From: Plecoglossus altivelis
Lineage: Eukaryota > Chordata > Actinopteri > Osmeriformes > Plecoglossidae
NCBI GenBank assembly: GCA_036571765.1
Contig: BROE01000007.1
Location: forward strand, 8,529,045-8,593,044
Length of the DNA stretch: 64,000 bases
Direction: 5' to 3'
The position numbers and the translations under genes are program-made. Position 1 is the stretch's first letter; each line of letters starts with the position of its first letter. The notes under the pieces were generated by a model. It did no database searches, had not been told where the DNA came from, and saw nothing but the letters and a program-made list of their open reading frames with translations. This document shows positions 12,858 to 22,799 of this stretch, piece by piece.

Positions 12858-15800
12858 TAGCAGCTGCATTGGCTGTTAGTGTTAAGCTAGCACTGAGGTG
12901 ATGAAACACTCCGAAACAGGCAGCTGTGTATACTGTATTTGTGTCCAAGAGTGTGTGCGAGCATGCGTATAAACACGTGTGTGTGCGTGTGTGTGCCGCA
13001 AGGCCAGAGAAAGTACAATAGAGGATTAAAGAAAATGCAGACTATCATAGTTCAGCAATTGAAGCTGGAGAAGGTATATGTCTGAAACTTTGCTTCTGCC
13101 CTCAATAAAGAAGTGTTGATGTTGAGCTTCTTCAGACGACGTGTCTCACAACAGTGCTTTGTTCTGAGGGAAGAACACTGTGTCTTCATGTTTTTGTTTT
13201 GGTTCATTTTCAGTGTAATCAGACTGCAAGTACAATCATTCTAGAACCCTATTTGAACATTCTTTCCTTTGTTTTTCCAGAATAAAGTTTTGAACATCGA
13301 CATGCTTAAGGTGAAACTGCAGGTAGGAGAAACCCTTGTGTTTGTGGTTGTGTGTGTGTGTGTGGTCGTACATGTGTACTGTATGTTCTATGTACTGTAT
13401 TTACATTGAAACTGCAAACTGCTACCCAGTAACCACACGTCACATGTTCTACTGTAGCGTAACCTTCCAGAGCCATCTGAAATTTCAGTGAGACAGAGGA
13501 AGAAATCCTCCCTAACAAGGATTCCATTGGTCCGATGTTAATCTATCAGTTTATCATAGTGTCTATTTGCCTGACTAGAGACTCATGCAGGTCGATCAAT
13601 TGCAACCAAACATGTTATAATTACAGAGTGTACAGAAATAGAAGTTGGCGGTTATCACAAATGTCAAATCCACTAATCACAGTTTACAATCTAATGAGGA
13701 AATCGGGATGTGGCCAATAAGAGCTGAGGTAATTAACGCTTTGTGTTGAGATTAGGAGAGGGGATGTTTTGGTTACTGACTTGATGAAAATAACAAAAGT
13801 TTGCGACAATCAGTTTAACGAGACTTGTTTAGAAAAGTGTTGGGTTGATAACAGTGAGGTTTGATAGTGATGATGAGGATGATGATGAGGATGATGATGA
13901 GGATGACGGCAACGTGTTTCTCCTCCTCTCCAGATCTGGGACACAGCAGGACAAGAACGTTTCCGTAGTGTCACACATGCCTACTACCGCGACGCTCACG
14001 GTGAGATACTGTGTGTTTATTGTTTGTGTGTGTGTGTGTGTGTTGTGTTTGTGTGTGTGTGTGTGTTGTGTTTGTGTGTGTGTGTGTGTTATGTTTGTGT
14101 GTGTGTGTAATGGAGACGCATCCCTGCAGCGCTGACAGATGTATGCTCCAGGCCAGCCTGAGCAGGTGGCGATGCTCTCCCACATTAGACTCTAAGGGTT
14201 TCCTATGGGCCCTCCAGTTGGCCCAGCTCTCTGGGGTGGGATTACATTTCTGTAACAGTGTCTCTAGTCTGACTAGCATTTCAAGACAGAACATGAAGTT
14301 GAACATGCTGAAGAAATGAGCTCCTAAACTGTTCTTGATGAGGCTGGACCAATCTGCCAAGCCCATCTGTGTCGGTGCGGTCCAAACCCACCAAGCAAAG
14401 CTCCCCGCTCCCTGCTGGACCTGTCAGTGTGCTCGTCACCGTGCTGCAGACTGTCTCAGCATGTGGCCTTCGCTCCCTCTCTCTCAAGACACACGGCCTG
14501 CGTTGCCTTGGTTGCATGGCAGGAGGGCCGCAGGCTGCATATCATCTCTCAGCCTTCTCCTGCTCTCTGTACCATGACTTGTTGTTTTTTCTTTCATTCC
14601 TCAATCATGAGTCAGTCAGAGAACCATTTTCAAACAGGTGATTGTTAGAATAGTCTGAAATGTTAATCTCCGGCTCATGTTGGTGACACGTTTCCTTTGC
14701 GGTCTGAGTATCGACCTTGTGTGGAGAGGGAGGAAGGAGATGCATAGATGGCCCAGTGATTCCCAGGGGAACTTTCTCTTACTGCTCCTGGGCTTGTTAA
14801 AAGCCTCCACTCCCTCTCCTTCCTGCTTCTCTTATTTCATTTATCATCGCACACCTCCTCCTCTTCCCTCCTCCTTCTCTTCTCTTCCCTCCTCCTTCCA
14901 TAATAGCTCCTGTGGATCCCAACCAGAAGGTCCCTTGGGAGACCAGCCTCTTTACTCTTGATGGAGGAAGACATGGAAGGAGGAATGTGGAAGAGATTTC
15001 AATTAAAGACAGAGACATACTAAAGACAAGATACTGCTGTTATTTAATGCTTTCTTGCACTACTGTGTACTTAACCCTCGTGCTCTCTTCGTATTCTGCA
15101 ACTACCCCTGTCCTAAGACTGCCCCTATCTACTCTGAGATGCACATTCTCACACACACACACACACAGACATCATCATCTTCATCACATTGATCTTCATC
15201 TTCAGCCTCAGGCAACCCAACATATCCTGCTGCTCTGCTGCTACCGAGTGGAAAACCTCTGTTCTGACAGACTGTTATGGTTCCTATGCTAGCTGTGGTT
15301 TATCAGCTCATGTATTTTATTAGCTATCATATCCTATGACATTATTTGTCAATTCAGTTGATTTTTTTGTCTAATGTTTGTGGTAAAAGTGAAAGGGAGA
15401 GACACAGATATTGTGTCTTGCATGTGTATATATGTGCGGGTCCTGCACAGACTGGAACCAAGGTCATAGAGGGTGGAGGAGAGAGGGAGGACGTGGAGGA
15501 GAGAGGGAGGATGTATAGGAGAGAGGGAGGACATGGAGGAGAGAGGGAGGATGTATAGGAGAGAGGGAGGACATGGAGGAGAGAGAGAGGTTTTTACACG
15601 TCTGGGAGAGAGCGATAAAGATGTCCTTTCAGACCGGGCCTGGACTGCACCAGCTGTTCTGCTCAGGTGGACTGGAGCATCCATATCTCTCTCACACACA
15701 AGCCGCTCTCTCTCAGAAAGACCGTCTCTCCCTCTGTACGGTAGTTACAGCTTGTTATGCACCCATGATGGAACTCTCCCTCACAAAAACTCCAATATGA

Positions 15801-17701
15801 GAAATTAATCCATGAACAAATTGCCACCGAACTGCCACAGTTGGTGAATGGAGGGGTGGAGTGAGGAGAGATAGACGGAGGAGAGGAGGGAGATGGTACC
15901 TAATGAAGAAAACAGTCATTGTTATAAGATCAAAAAAAACACCAAAAAGTTCCTATCATACCTGCCCAGGAGGCAGTATTAACCTTGTTGACAAGCTGTT
16001 GAGCTAATATGCGTTTGTATTCTCTCCCCAGCTCTCCTCCTCTTGTACGATGTTACTAACAAGGCCTCTTTTGACAACATCCAGGTAAGAGCACACCTGA
16101 CCTCTGACCTGTGTTCTCTCATCTGTCCCGTGTATCGCTCTACCCATCCTTGCTCCTGGGCGGAGGGAAACAGCAACTGGATTTGCGCTGCATCCACTGT
16201 ATTGAATTTGAGGACAGTTACATAACAATGGTGTTGATGTTGGCAAATATGAAGGAATCTGAAGCATATAAAAGCGAGTCATTTGAAAAAGGAACTCTGT
16301 ACAGAGTTCCTTTTTCAAATGACTCGCTTTTAACAAGATGACACAGTGTGGTTACAGCTCATCTCCTTTTCCTTGGCAGACTTCGGCCAGCCACAGAGTC
16401 CTCTTTATCCAGATGAAAGGCTGGATAGGATGGGTGAGGCTGAGAGGCCTGGTCACGCTAATGCTCTCTAATAGCCTGCAGAGGCTTCAAAGAGGACGTG
16501 GAGGCCCCATGAAGCCACCAGTCAGGCCCCGTGCAGTAGCCCCCAGGAGAAGAGGGACACTGGGGAGAGCATCTCTACTAAGCAGGAGAGCATCTCTAAT
16601 ATGCAGGAGAGCATCTCTAATAAGCAGGAGAGCATCTCTACTAAGCAGGAGAGCATCTCTACTAAGCAGGAGAGCATCTCTACTAAGCAGGAGAGCATCT
16701 CTACTAAGCAGGAGAGCATCTCTAATATGCAGGAGAGCATCTCTAATATGCAGGAGAGCATCTCTAATATGCAGGAGAGCATCTCTAATATGCAGGAGAG
16801 CATCTCTAATATGCAGGAGAGCATCTCTAATAAGCAGGAGAGCATCTCTAATAAGCAGGAGAGCATCTCTAATAAGCAGGAGAGCATCTCTACTAAGCAG
16901 GAGAGCATCTCTACTAAGCAGGAGAGCATCTCTAATAAACAGGAGAGCATCTCTAATAAACAGGAGAGCATCTCTAATAAGCAGGAGAGCATCTCTAATA
17001 AGCAGGAGAGCATCTCTAATAAACAGGAGAGCATCTCTAATAAACAGGAGAGCATCTCTAATAAACAGGAGAGCATCTCTACTAAGCAGGAGAGCATCTC
17101 TAATAAACAGGAGAGCATCTCTAATAAGCAGGAGAGCATCTCTAATAAGCAGGAGAGCATCTCTAATAAGCAGGAGAGCATCTCTAATAAGCAGGAGAGC
17201 ATCTCTAATAAGCAGGAGAGCATCAGGACCATCCCAGCTTCTGAGTCTCCTGTCCAGATACATGTGCATTATCCTGTCTGGCTGTCTGCCTGTCTCTGTC
17301 CCATTCTTGCTCATTATTCTCCCTTTCGTCACCTGAGGAGGGTATAAAAAGGGTCATTTGTAGCAGTCATGTTTCCCGTCGTCTGAGGGCTGAGGTTTGG
17401 TCTGTTGGCGAGGAGGAGGGGAGAGGCTGGAGGCTTCCCCTCCAGCGGGAAGCTCAGTGCAGCACTGTCCTGCATGCTGCTACTGGAACAGAGGCACTCA
17501 CAGAGAGGTGTGTGTACGTGTGTGTGGGTGGGTGTGTGTGGGTGTGTGGTGGTTGGGGAGTGGATATTGGGCCAAGATCCATGTAGCAGTCACACCTGAT
17601 TAGGACAGGGTGAGAGAGCACACCTGTTCAGCAGCCTGCTGCATAGCACACACACACACCCACACACACACGGACACACACACACACACACACACAGACG
17701 C

Positions 17702-17736
<35 letters not shown>

Positions 17737-19505
17737 GACGCGCACACACACACACACACACACACACAGACGCACTAGTGCACCCTGCCAGGCTGCGGCT
17801 TTGTTCTCTATACTTCAATCACCCTGATTGCCATTGATCAACTTTAATTAGACCTCTGTGTGTGTGTGACCTGCACGCATGAGTTTTGCTGTTGAGATGG
17901 AATTGGACCTCACAGTGCATCATTTCAGCATCAGTGCACAGAAGCCACTTGTGAGTACTTGGTACAATTCACATTCATCAAGAACTTTGGATTTCTTGAA
18001 ATTGTTGGGTAGTGGAATATATTATTATAGAGAAACGAATGTAAAGTGACATCAATGTATCAAAATGAACACACACATAGGTGCATAATGTAGATAACTT
18101 ATAATTTGTTGTAAACAGTTGAGCTTGTCATATTGCCAATGTGACGGACTAGCCTTCATCTGCTGAGTTTGTTATTAGATTCTTGCTGACTTACACACTC
18201 ACACTCAAACACGGGTGCATACGCACACATCTATAGTACACACATCCAGTATTTCATGTTCCACTTGAATGTGACATCAATGCTATGAAGGGATAGAAGT
18301 CATACAGCTGAATCTGGCATCTTTATGACTTCACTGTCCAGTACCATCAACCTTGCAGCTGTTCTCAGCTGGTGTATTTGACTCTTAAATAGGCAAACAC
18401 ACATGCACACGTACAGTACACACACACATGCACACCTACAGTACACACACACATGCACACTTACAGTACACACACACATGCACACGTACAGTGCACACAC
18501 ACGTGCACATGTGCAGTACACACACACACACTCATGCACTCATACAGTACATGCACACGTACAGTGCACACACACATGCACACGTACAGTACATGCACAC
18601 GTACAGTACACACACACATGCACACGTGCAGTACACACACACATGCACATGTATAGCACACAAACATGCACATGTACAGTGCACACACACATACACATGC
18701 ACATGCACACGTACAGTACACACACACATGTAGACGTACTGTACACACACACATGCACATGTGTAGTACACAAACATGCACACGTAGAGTGCACACACAC
18801 ATACACATGCACAGTTACAGTACACACGCACATACACATGCACAAACATGCACAGTACACAAACACAGACATACACACATGCAGACATTCACACACACTC
18901 AAGGGGACAGTAAACAGACAAGGTAAATTTTCTGTCAGAACTAATTTATACTGTTCACATGCACAGGTAAACTGGGTTGAATAAATAGTCATTTGATGGG
19001 TGTGTGGCTGTCGGAGTCTAGGAGAGTTGTGTGTTAGCTTAGCGTGACTGAATGTCAAAGTGTGGATAGGAAAGCCACGTTTTGCTTGGCTGTCTCCAGT
19101 GGGAGAGAGAAATGCAATGACACAAGGCCACTGAAACTTTTCCATTCTCTCTTTCTCTGACACACCATCTCTCCTGTCTATTCTTCTAAGGCTTGATACT
19201 CTCCTTCCTTCTTGACTAGCGTCTGTCATTCTCACTTGTATCCTCACTCCTTTTCCTCTCTCCTTATTTCCTCATCGCTCACACGTGTTCCTTTAAACAG
19301 TCCCCTTACCTCCATGGACACGGCCAGCCTTACAGTACACCTTTTGTTTCTTCTCCCCAGCCAGCCTAGCTAACATGCCAGCAACACTTCATTAGATTGA
19401 GGAAGAATCTATGAATCAGCCAACTTTAAGGGCCCCAGAATGTCCCATTAGCATGTAAAAGATTAAAGTGCACTCTCTGCACGCACACATACTAGTAGGC
19501 AGGTA

Positions 19506-19556
<51 letters not shown>

Positions 19557-22145
19557 GCAGACCTTCAAAGCCAGCCTCATCAGATTCAGACTCTGCTGTG
19601 CTCTCCTACCGTCCTCTCCTCTCTGTTTCATCGTTCTACTTTCTGAAAGATGAAACGCGTCTCCCTCATGCTTCCCTCTTTCTTCTCCTCTCGATGCTGC
19701 AGTAACAAGGTGTGGAGAGAGGCTGGTGGAGGCTCCATCGACACCAGCTTCTAACCTGTCATCACACAGAGAGGTTTGGTCTTTGTGAAGCTGCAGAGGA
19801 ACTTATGAGTCTGGAACTCTGATTTGAACATTCAAGACAAAGCACAGTTAGGCCATATGTATGTGTGTGGGTGTGTGTGTGTGCGTGCGTGTGTGTGTGT
19901 ATATCTTCAAACGTCAAATACAATAGGATGAATTTGGAATAGATCCACTTGCAGCAGCCTCTATGAGCTCTGAGTTCAGCCTGTTCAGTATGTGACAGTG
20001 AACATAAGTCTGAAGCACTCACCTAGACTGATACAGAACCTTGGGCCTCGGAGAATGTCACATACATACTTGTACAGCTTCTTGTGTGTTTGTCATAAGG
20101 TGTACAATAAAGTCACTGTGTGCGGGAGAGAAATATAAAAAAGTGTGTGGACACACAAAGATACGAACGCACGTGTGTGTGCACAGGATGCGTATTACAG
20201 TGTGGAATATTAATTCCCTCAACTCTGCCGGCAGCTCCCAGCCTGCAGCTCCCAGCCTGCAGCTCCCAGCCTGCAGCTCCCAGCCTGCAGCTCCCAGCCT
20301 GCAGCTCCCAGCCTGCAGCTGGGATACACTTATCCCTGGTGCTGCCTTCGGGTCACTGTGACCTACCGTGGTGGTACAATGACCCAAAAGGCAGCACAAG
20401 GGTTAACACCAACTCTTAACACACAAACACAAATATGGGGCCTCTTTAGTGCTGTTAGCTATAGACTGGCTTCACTGAGTCTAGCAGCCTCCTACAGCTG
20501 CTGTGGTCCCACTGTGTCTGCAGTAAATCAATAATGGGGGTAGCTGACTCTAATGGGCCCATCCTCAGGTCCCTCCTGCTCTTCCAGAGACCCAGTCCTC
20601 CCAGCTCTCCTCTGCCAAGCCTCGCCCCAGGAGGATTAAACCCACATACACCACTATGCATTGCACAAAGCATTCACTCACATGGGTACAGTATTGTGCT
20701 CTGCACATACACACACATGGCCACTGTTTCACTGCACACATTTGTATTGTGTTCTTAGTCTTTCTATCGCTTCATTAATCTGAAGGGCTGATATCGATTG
20801 TTCTCTCTCCCTCTCTGTCTCTCTCTCTTTTCCTCCCACCTGCACCCACGACATTCTCTCCATTTAATGGTTCCGCTCATTTCTATCCAGGTGCTACAGT
20901 TTTTCCAGAATACCTCCTCCTTAATTCTTAATCCCTCATCGCTCACCCACAGCCTCTGGCTCATCTATTACCACCTTGGTGATGGAATTATATTGGGTTA
21001 TTTCATCCAGATTAGCACTTGCTCTCTCTTTCTGTCTGTTATATACACTCACACGACTGTCTGGTCTCACAGCTGACACTGATACAGCAGTGCCTTGCAG
21101 TGTTAAACCCTTACCTCAAGAGTGATGGAGTGAGGTCCTTGCTTCATGTCAAATAAAATGACAGGCTAAGACTGTAAAATAATGAAACACATTACTCGAG
21201 TGTGTGTAGTCCGCATGCTATGAACATGTGCGTGCGTGCGTGAGTGCGCACGTGCGTGTGTGCGCGTGCGTGCGCGTGCGTGCGTGTGTGCGTGCATGCA
21301 TGCATGCATGCGTGCGCGTGTGCGTGTGTGTGTGTGAAGGCTGTCATCTCGCTGCAGCTGTCAGAGGAGGCTACAGTTTGAGCACTGACAGTGTTCCAGG
21401 GGACTGCTAAACTTGAACTGGAAATGACCGAACAGGGAGGAAGGGGGAACCACCCTCCAGTTTGGCACATTGTTCCTCCTGCTCACTGTCTTCCTGTCCT
21501 CTTTTCCCCCTCCTCATCTCCAGGCTTGGCTGACAGAAATCCACGAGTACACCCAGCAGGATGTGGTGCTCATGCTCCTGGGGAACAAGGTAACACAGCG
21601 GAGGGAGGGAGGAGGAAATAATGGAGTAAGGATGGAGGGGGAGAGGGAGAAATAAGGGAGGGTGGAGGATGAGAGGGAGAAATTAGGGAGGGGTGGAGGA
21701 AGAGGGGGAGAAATGAGGGAGGGGTGGAGGAAGAGAGGGAGAAATGAGGGAGGGACGGAAGTAGGGAGGGAGAAATAAGGGAGGGGGTGGAGGAAGGGAG
21801 GAAGAGCAGGATTAAGAGGTTGGAGGAAGGAAGGGATGGATGGAAAAGGGTGGTAGAGAGGGAAGGATAAATGACTTAGGAATGAAGGTTGGATTTGGAG
21901 AGTAGAGTAGTGCGGGCAGTGGGATGGATGGTTCAGGGTGACGGGATGGATGCATGAATAGGATGACAGGACTATTTGTTAAACTCTCATCTTTTTCAGG
22001 CTGATTCCACACATGACAGGGTGGTGAAAAGGGAGGAGGGGGAGAAACTGGCAAAGGTGAGAACACACACAGACTCTCTACAACTGTAGTGTATCATAGT
22101 CTCAGGCTCTCTGTTGTCCAGAGCAGCCGCTCTCACTGACTGTAC

Positions 22146-22186
<41 letters not shown>

Positions 22187-22556
22187 TGTGTGTATGTAGG
22201 AATTTGGGATACCCTTCATGGAGACCAGTGCCAAGTCTGGTCTGAATGTAGAGCTAGCCTTCACTGCTGTGGCCAAGTGAGTAGGACACACTACATACAG
22301 TAATATAGCATATCACATTATATGGCCTTTACTGCAGCTGAACCTACTATGGTCTCTGTCTCTCTGTGTCTATCTTTCTCCGTGTGAGTGTGTCTCTCTG
22401 TCTCTCTTTCTCTGTTTGTGTCTCTCTGTGTCTCTCTCTCTGGTCTTCATCAGAGAGCTGAAACACAGATCCTCAAAGGACTCTGACGATTCCAAATTCC
22501 AGCTTCAGGAGTTTGTCAATGCGGAGAAGAAGACTGCTGGCTGCTGTCACTCTTAA
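2269..22556 (+). CDS. rab26: Small GTPase Rab26, nine coding exons
   Basis: Rab26 is a membrane-anchored GTPase that acts on secretory granules and synaptic vesicles, including links to autophagy. Coding exons are 2269-2454, 3221-3331, 13281-13322, 13934-14000, 16032-16084, 21524-21589, 22000-22056, 22200-22276 and 22454-22556. They total 762 bp, giving 253 aa plus stop, against 256 in human. All junctions are GT/AG and in frame. The N-terminal extension starts MSRKKTAKGKG as in mammals, then runs Ser/Gly/Lys-rich to FYDVAFK. GTPase motifs are P-loop GDSGVGKT (67-74), switch I STVGIDF (from 92), WDTAGQE (115-121), NKAD (174-177; human NKVD) and ETSAK (202-206). The protein ends CCHS, a dual-cysteine geranylgeranylation site. 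The start is chosen by the N-terminal match. No catalytic residue is missing. Three splice junctions are flanked by CA/TG repeats. Sister paralogue Rab37 is less likely because of the N-terminus. Confidence 0.97.
2455..3220. other. rab26 intron 1
   Basis: This 766-bp intron runs between exons 1 and 2. Apart from a run of A at 2991-2998 and a C/T-rich stretch near 3130-3175, I see no element in it. Confidence 0.85.
3221..3331 (+). CDS. rab26: rab26 coding exon 2 (P-loop and switch I)
   Basis: This 111-bp, 37-codon exon encodes the phosphate-binding loop GDSGVGKT and the effector region up to VGIDFR. The donor GTAAGT is followed within three bases by a CA repeat running to about 3397. Confidence 0.97.
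3341..3397. repeat. CA microsatellite at rab26 exon 2 donor
   Basis: There are about 17 uninterrupted CA units, then imperfect units. It begins ten bases past the exon 2 boundary. Confidence 0.95.
4834..4889. repeat. CA microsatellite
   Basis: This is a nearly pure AC/CA run of about 28 units in rab26 intron 2. Confidence 0.95.
5306..5458. repeat. Imperfect ATC/ATT trinucleotide tract
   Basis: This 150-bp stretch of ATCATC, ATTATT and GTCATT units is decayed. Frames open across it on both strands give Ile-rich or Asp-rich text and are repeat artefacts. Confidence 0.85.
7653..7700. repeat. 16-bp tandem repeat, three copies
   Basis: The unit CAGCTCCACTCAGACG is repeated three times with no visible divergence. 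Confidence 0.9.
8785..8839. repeat. CA microsatellite
   Basis: This is a pure CA run of about 27 units in rab26 intron 2. Confidence 0.95.
10193..10400. mobile_element. Fold-back hAT-like MITE
   Basis: This 208-bp non-autonomous element has terminal inverted repeats CAGGAGTGTCAAACTC and GAGTTTGACACCTATG. An almost complete inverted repeat inside (GTTTCCCTGCTCCAGCACAC on the left, its complement on the right) would fold the whole element into one hairpin. It is flanked by an 8-bp near-duplication, CTTTAAGA (10185-10192) and CTTTAGGA (10401-10408). Eight-base target duplications are typical of hAT transposons. It carries no open frame. The sequence resembles a repeat I recall as widespread in ray-finned fish. 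Confidence 0.8.
10681..10780. repeat. GA-rich simple sequence
   Basis: This polypurine run is mainly GAGAGA and GGGAGA. It is followed by a CA run at 10829-10852. Confidence 0.85.
11763..11815. repeat. TG microsatellite
   Basis: This is a nearly pure TG run of about 25 units in rab26 intron 2. Confidence 0.95.
12812..12856. repeat. GT microsatellite
   Basis: This is a pure GT run of about 22 units. TG-rich patches follow at 12965-12995. Confidence 0.95.
13281..13322 (+). CDS. rab26: rab26 coding exon 3 (42-bp micro-exon)
   Basis: This exon encodes the 14 residues NKVLNIDMLKVKLQ, the interswitch beta hairpin. The acceptor is TTTTTCCAG and the donor GTAGGA. It sits alone after a nearly 10-kb intron. 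It was identified because it exactly bridges exons 2 and 4 in phase and matches the Rab26 interswitch. Confidence 0.95.
13868..13908. repeat. GATGATGAG repeat before rab26 exon 4
   Basis: A short array of GATGATGAG units ends 25 bp before the exon 4 acceptor. That leaves only a brief C/T-rich stretch (TTTCTCCTCCTCTCCAG) as the polypyrimidine tract. Confidence 0.85.
13934..14000 (+). CDS. rab26: rab26 coding exon 4 (switch II)
   Basis: This 67-bp exon encodes IWDTAGQERFRSVTHAYYRD and on to the next residues, then one base of the next codon. It includes the DxxGQ motif with the catalytic Gln. The donor is GTGAGA. A GAT-rich run ends about 25 bp before it. Confidence 0.97.
14023..14109. repeat. 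TG repeat after rab26 exon 4 donor
   Basis: TG units are interrupted periodically by TTGTGTT. The tract starts about 22 bp past the exon 4 donor. Confidence 0.9.
15478..15592. repeat. 20-bp purine-rich minisatellite with 40-bp higher order
   Basis: Units alternate between GAGAGGGAGGACATGGAGGA and a version with ATGTATAGGA, so the true period is about 40 bp. There are roughly six units. Confidence 0.85.
16032..16084 (+). CDS. rab26: rab26 coding exon 5
   Basis: This 53-bp exon encodes ALLLLYDVTNKASFDNIQ, with its first codon split with exon 4. The acceptor is CTCCCCAG and the donor GTAAGA. YDVTNKASF is a Rab family signature. Confidence 0.97.
16269..16332. repeat. 64-bp perfect spacerless palindrome
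   Basis: Two 32-bp arms meet with no spacer between 16300 and 16301, at core CTCTGTACAGAG. The left arm starts TAAAAGCGAGTC and the right arm ends GACTCGCTTTTA. I checked every base pair by eye and found no mismatch. Pairing stops at both ends (A opposite A). It lies 185 bp after rab26 exon 5. Confidence 0.93.
16567..17224. repeat. 21-bp minisatellite, about 31 copies
   Basis: The unit is AGAGCATCTCTAATAAGCAGG, with variants at two sites (ACTAAGC, AATATGC, AATAAAC). Variants come in runs of identical neighbours, as expected from local slippage or unequal exchange. The period is divisible by three, so several frames stay open on both strands. These encode heptad-like text (for example KQESISN) with no sign of being genes. 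Confidence 0.97.
17648..17770. repeat. Compound CA microsatellite
   Basis: CA runs are interrupted by GACG and TATA insertions. Confidence 0.9.
18397..18900. repeat. About 25-bp CA-rich minisatellite
   Basis: This 500-bp array has units such as ACACATGCACACGTACAGT with variable CA spacers. Sub-units ATGCACACGTACAGT recur throughout. Long frames read Cys/Val/Tyr-rich or His/Thr-rich and are artefacts. Confidence 0.88.
19508..19554. repeat. CA microsatellite
   Basis: This is a pure CA run of about 23 units in rab26 intron 5. Confidence 0.95.
20231..20320. repeat. 14-bp tandem repeat, six copies plus a partial
   Basis: The unit GCAGCTCCCAGCCT starts at 20231, 20245, 20259, 20273, 20287 and 20301 with no divergence, followed by a partial unit. 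Confidence 0.95.
20330..20406. mobile_element. Short TTAA-type MITE remnant
   Basis: The left end TTATCCCTGGTGCTGCCTT and right end AAGGCAGCACAAGGGTTAA are near-complementary. The inverted match continues through GGGTCA on each side. TTAT/TTAA at the borders suggests a piggyBac-like TTAA target site with one mutated copy. Only about 70 bp lies between them, so it would be a heavily shortened derivative. The end resembles a common fish repeat with a TTAACCCTTGTGCT terminus (from memory). Confidence 0.6.
21228..21335. repeat. Alternating purine-pyrimidine tract (CG/TG/CA)
   Basis: About 100 bp of strictly or nearly alternating GTGCGTGCGTGCGC and GCATGCATGCAT sequence, a Z-DNA-prone composition. 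Confidence 0.85.
21524..21589 (+). CDS. rab26: rab26 coding exon 6
   Basis: This 66-bp exon encodes AWLTEIHEYTQQDVVLMLLG followed by NK, the first half of the guanine-specificity NKxD motif. The motif is completed by the first two codons of exon 7. Confidence 0.97.
21600..21830. repeat. Purine-rich minisatellite in rab26 intron 6
   Basis: Units of about 30 bp (GGGTGGAGGAAGAGGGAGAA plus variants) fill much of intron 6 (21590-21999), starting 11 bp after the exon 6 donor. Confidence 0.8.
22000..22056 (+). CDS. rab26: rab26 coding exon 7
   Basis: This 57-bp exon encodes ADSTHDRVVKREEGEKLAK. Its AD completes NKAD. The acceptor is CTTTTTCAG and the donor GTGAGA. Confidence 0.97.
22148..22199 (+). 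promoter_or_regulatory. rab26: TG-tract 3' splice site of rab26 exon 8
   Basis: TG units run directly into the acceptor GTATGTAG. No conventional C/T-rich tract is present in the last 50 bases. Confidence 0.85.
22200..22276 (+). CDS. rab26: rab26 coding exon 8 (SAK motif)
   Basis: This 77-bp exon encodes EFGIPFMETSAKSGLNVELA through to the AVAK codon split. It carries the SAK base-contacting motif. Its acceptor is TATGTAG with a TG repeat immediately upstream instead of a normal polypyrimidine tract. The donor is GTGAGT. The length is not a multiple of three, so skipping would shift the frame. Confidence 0.96.
22454..22556 (+). CDS. rab26: rab26 coding exon 9 (hypervariable tail, CCHS)
   Basis: This terminal exon encodes the Ser/Asp/Lys-rich hypervariable tail and ends KKTAGCCHS, followed by TAA at 22554-22556. 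The paired cysteines are the expected Rab geranylgeranyl transferase site. Confidence 0.96.
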
Positions 22557-22711
22557 ACTCCTCCTGTGTGTTTGTGTACAGCTGTGTGTACATTGTGGAT
22601 TGTGTTTGCGCTACACACCCTGCATCCTCTTTGACCCTCATACTGTATCTGTTCTTTCTGACCCATCTCTTGTCCAGTTGTGAATGTAGTTTACTTGTTA
22701 TTAGTTTTTAT

Positions 22712-22735
22712 ACACACACACACGCACGCACGCAC

Positions 22736-22798
<63 letters not shown>
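22712..22798. repeat. CA repeat in rab26 3' UTR
   Basis: This CA run includes a CG/CA-mixed start (CACGCACGCACG, CGCGCGCG). It would be transcribed in the 3' UTR if the AATAAA at 23281 is used. Confidence 0.9.

Positions 22799-22799
<1 letters not shown>

Larger units (their letters stand above)
3332..13280. other. rab26 intron 2 (about 10 kb)
   Basis: This is the largest rab26 intron. It holds CA repeats (3341-3397, 4834-4889, 8785-8839, 10829-10852, 11763-11815, 12812-12856), an ATC-rich region (5306-5458), a 16-bp triple repeat (7653-7700), a GA-rich run (10681-10780) and a hAT-like MITE (10193-10400). No exon-like open frame with recognisable motifs was found in the rest. Confidence 0.8.
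14001..16031. other. rab26 intron 4
   Basis: It holds a TG repeat near the donor (14023-14109) and a 20-bp purine-rich minisatellite (15478-15592). It also holds a possible single TTAACCCTCGTGCT end of a TTAA-type MITE at 15071-15084. Nothing else was recognised. Confidence 0.75.
16085..21523. other. rab26 intron 5
   Basis: It holds the 64-bp perfect palindrome, the 21-bp minisatellite, several CA-rich tracts (17648-17770, 18397-18900, 19508-19554), a 14-bp GC-rich repeat (20231-20320), a short MITE-like inverted repeat (20330-20406) and an alternating CG/TG/CA stretch (21228-21335). No exon was recognised. Confidence 0.8.

Noticed and set aside
16338..17347. Long open frames (up to 332 codons) on both strands
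   Set aside because: They are produced by the 21-bp minisatellite, whose period is divisible by three. There is no domain, no splice context and no codon signal.
18397..19247. 235-codon Cys/Val-rich minus-strand frame
   Set aside because: It is a CA minisatellite read in another frame.
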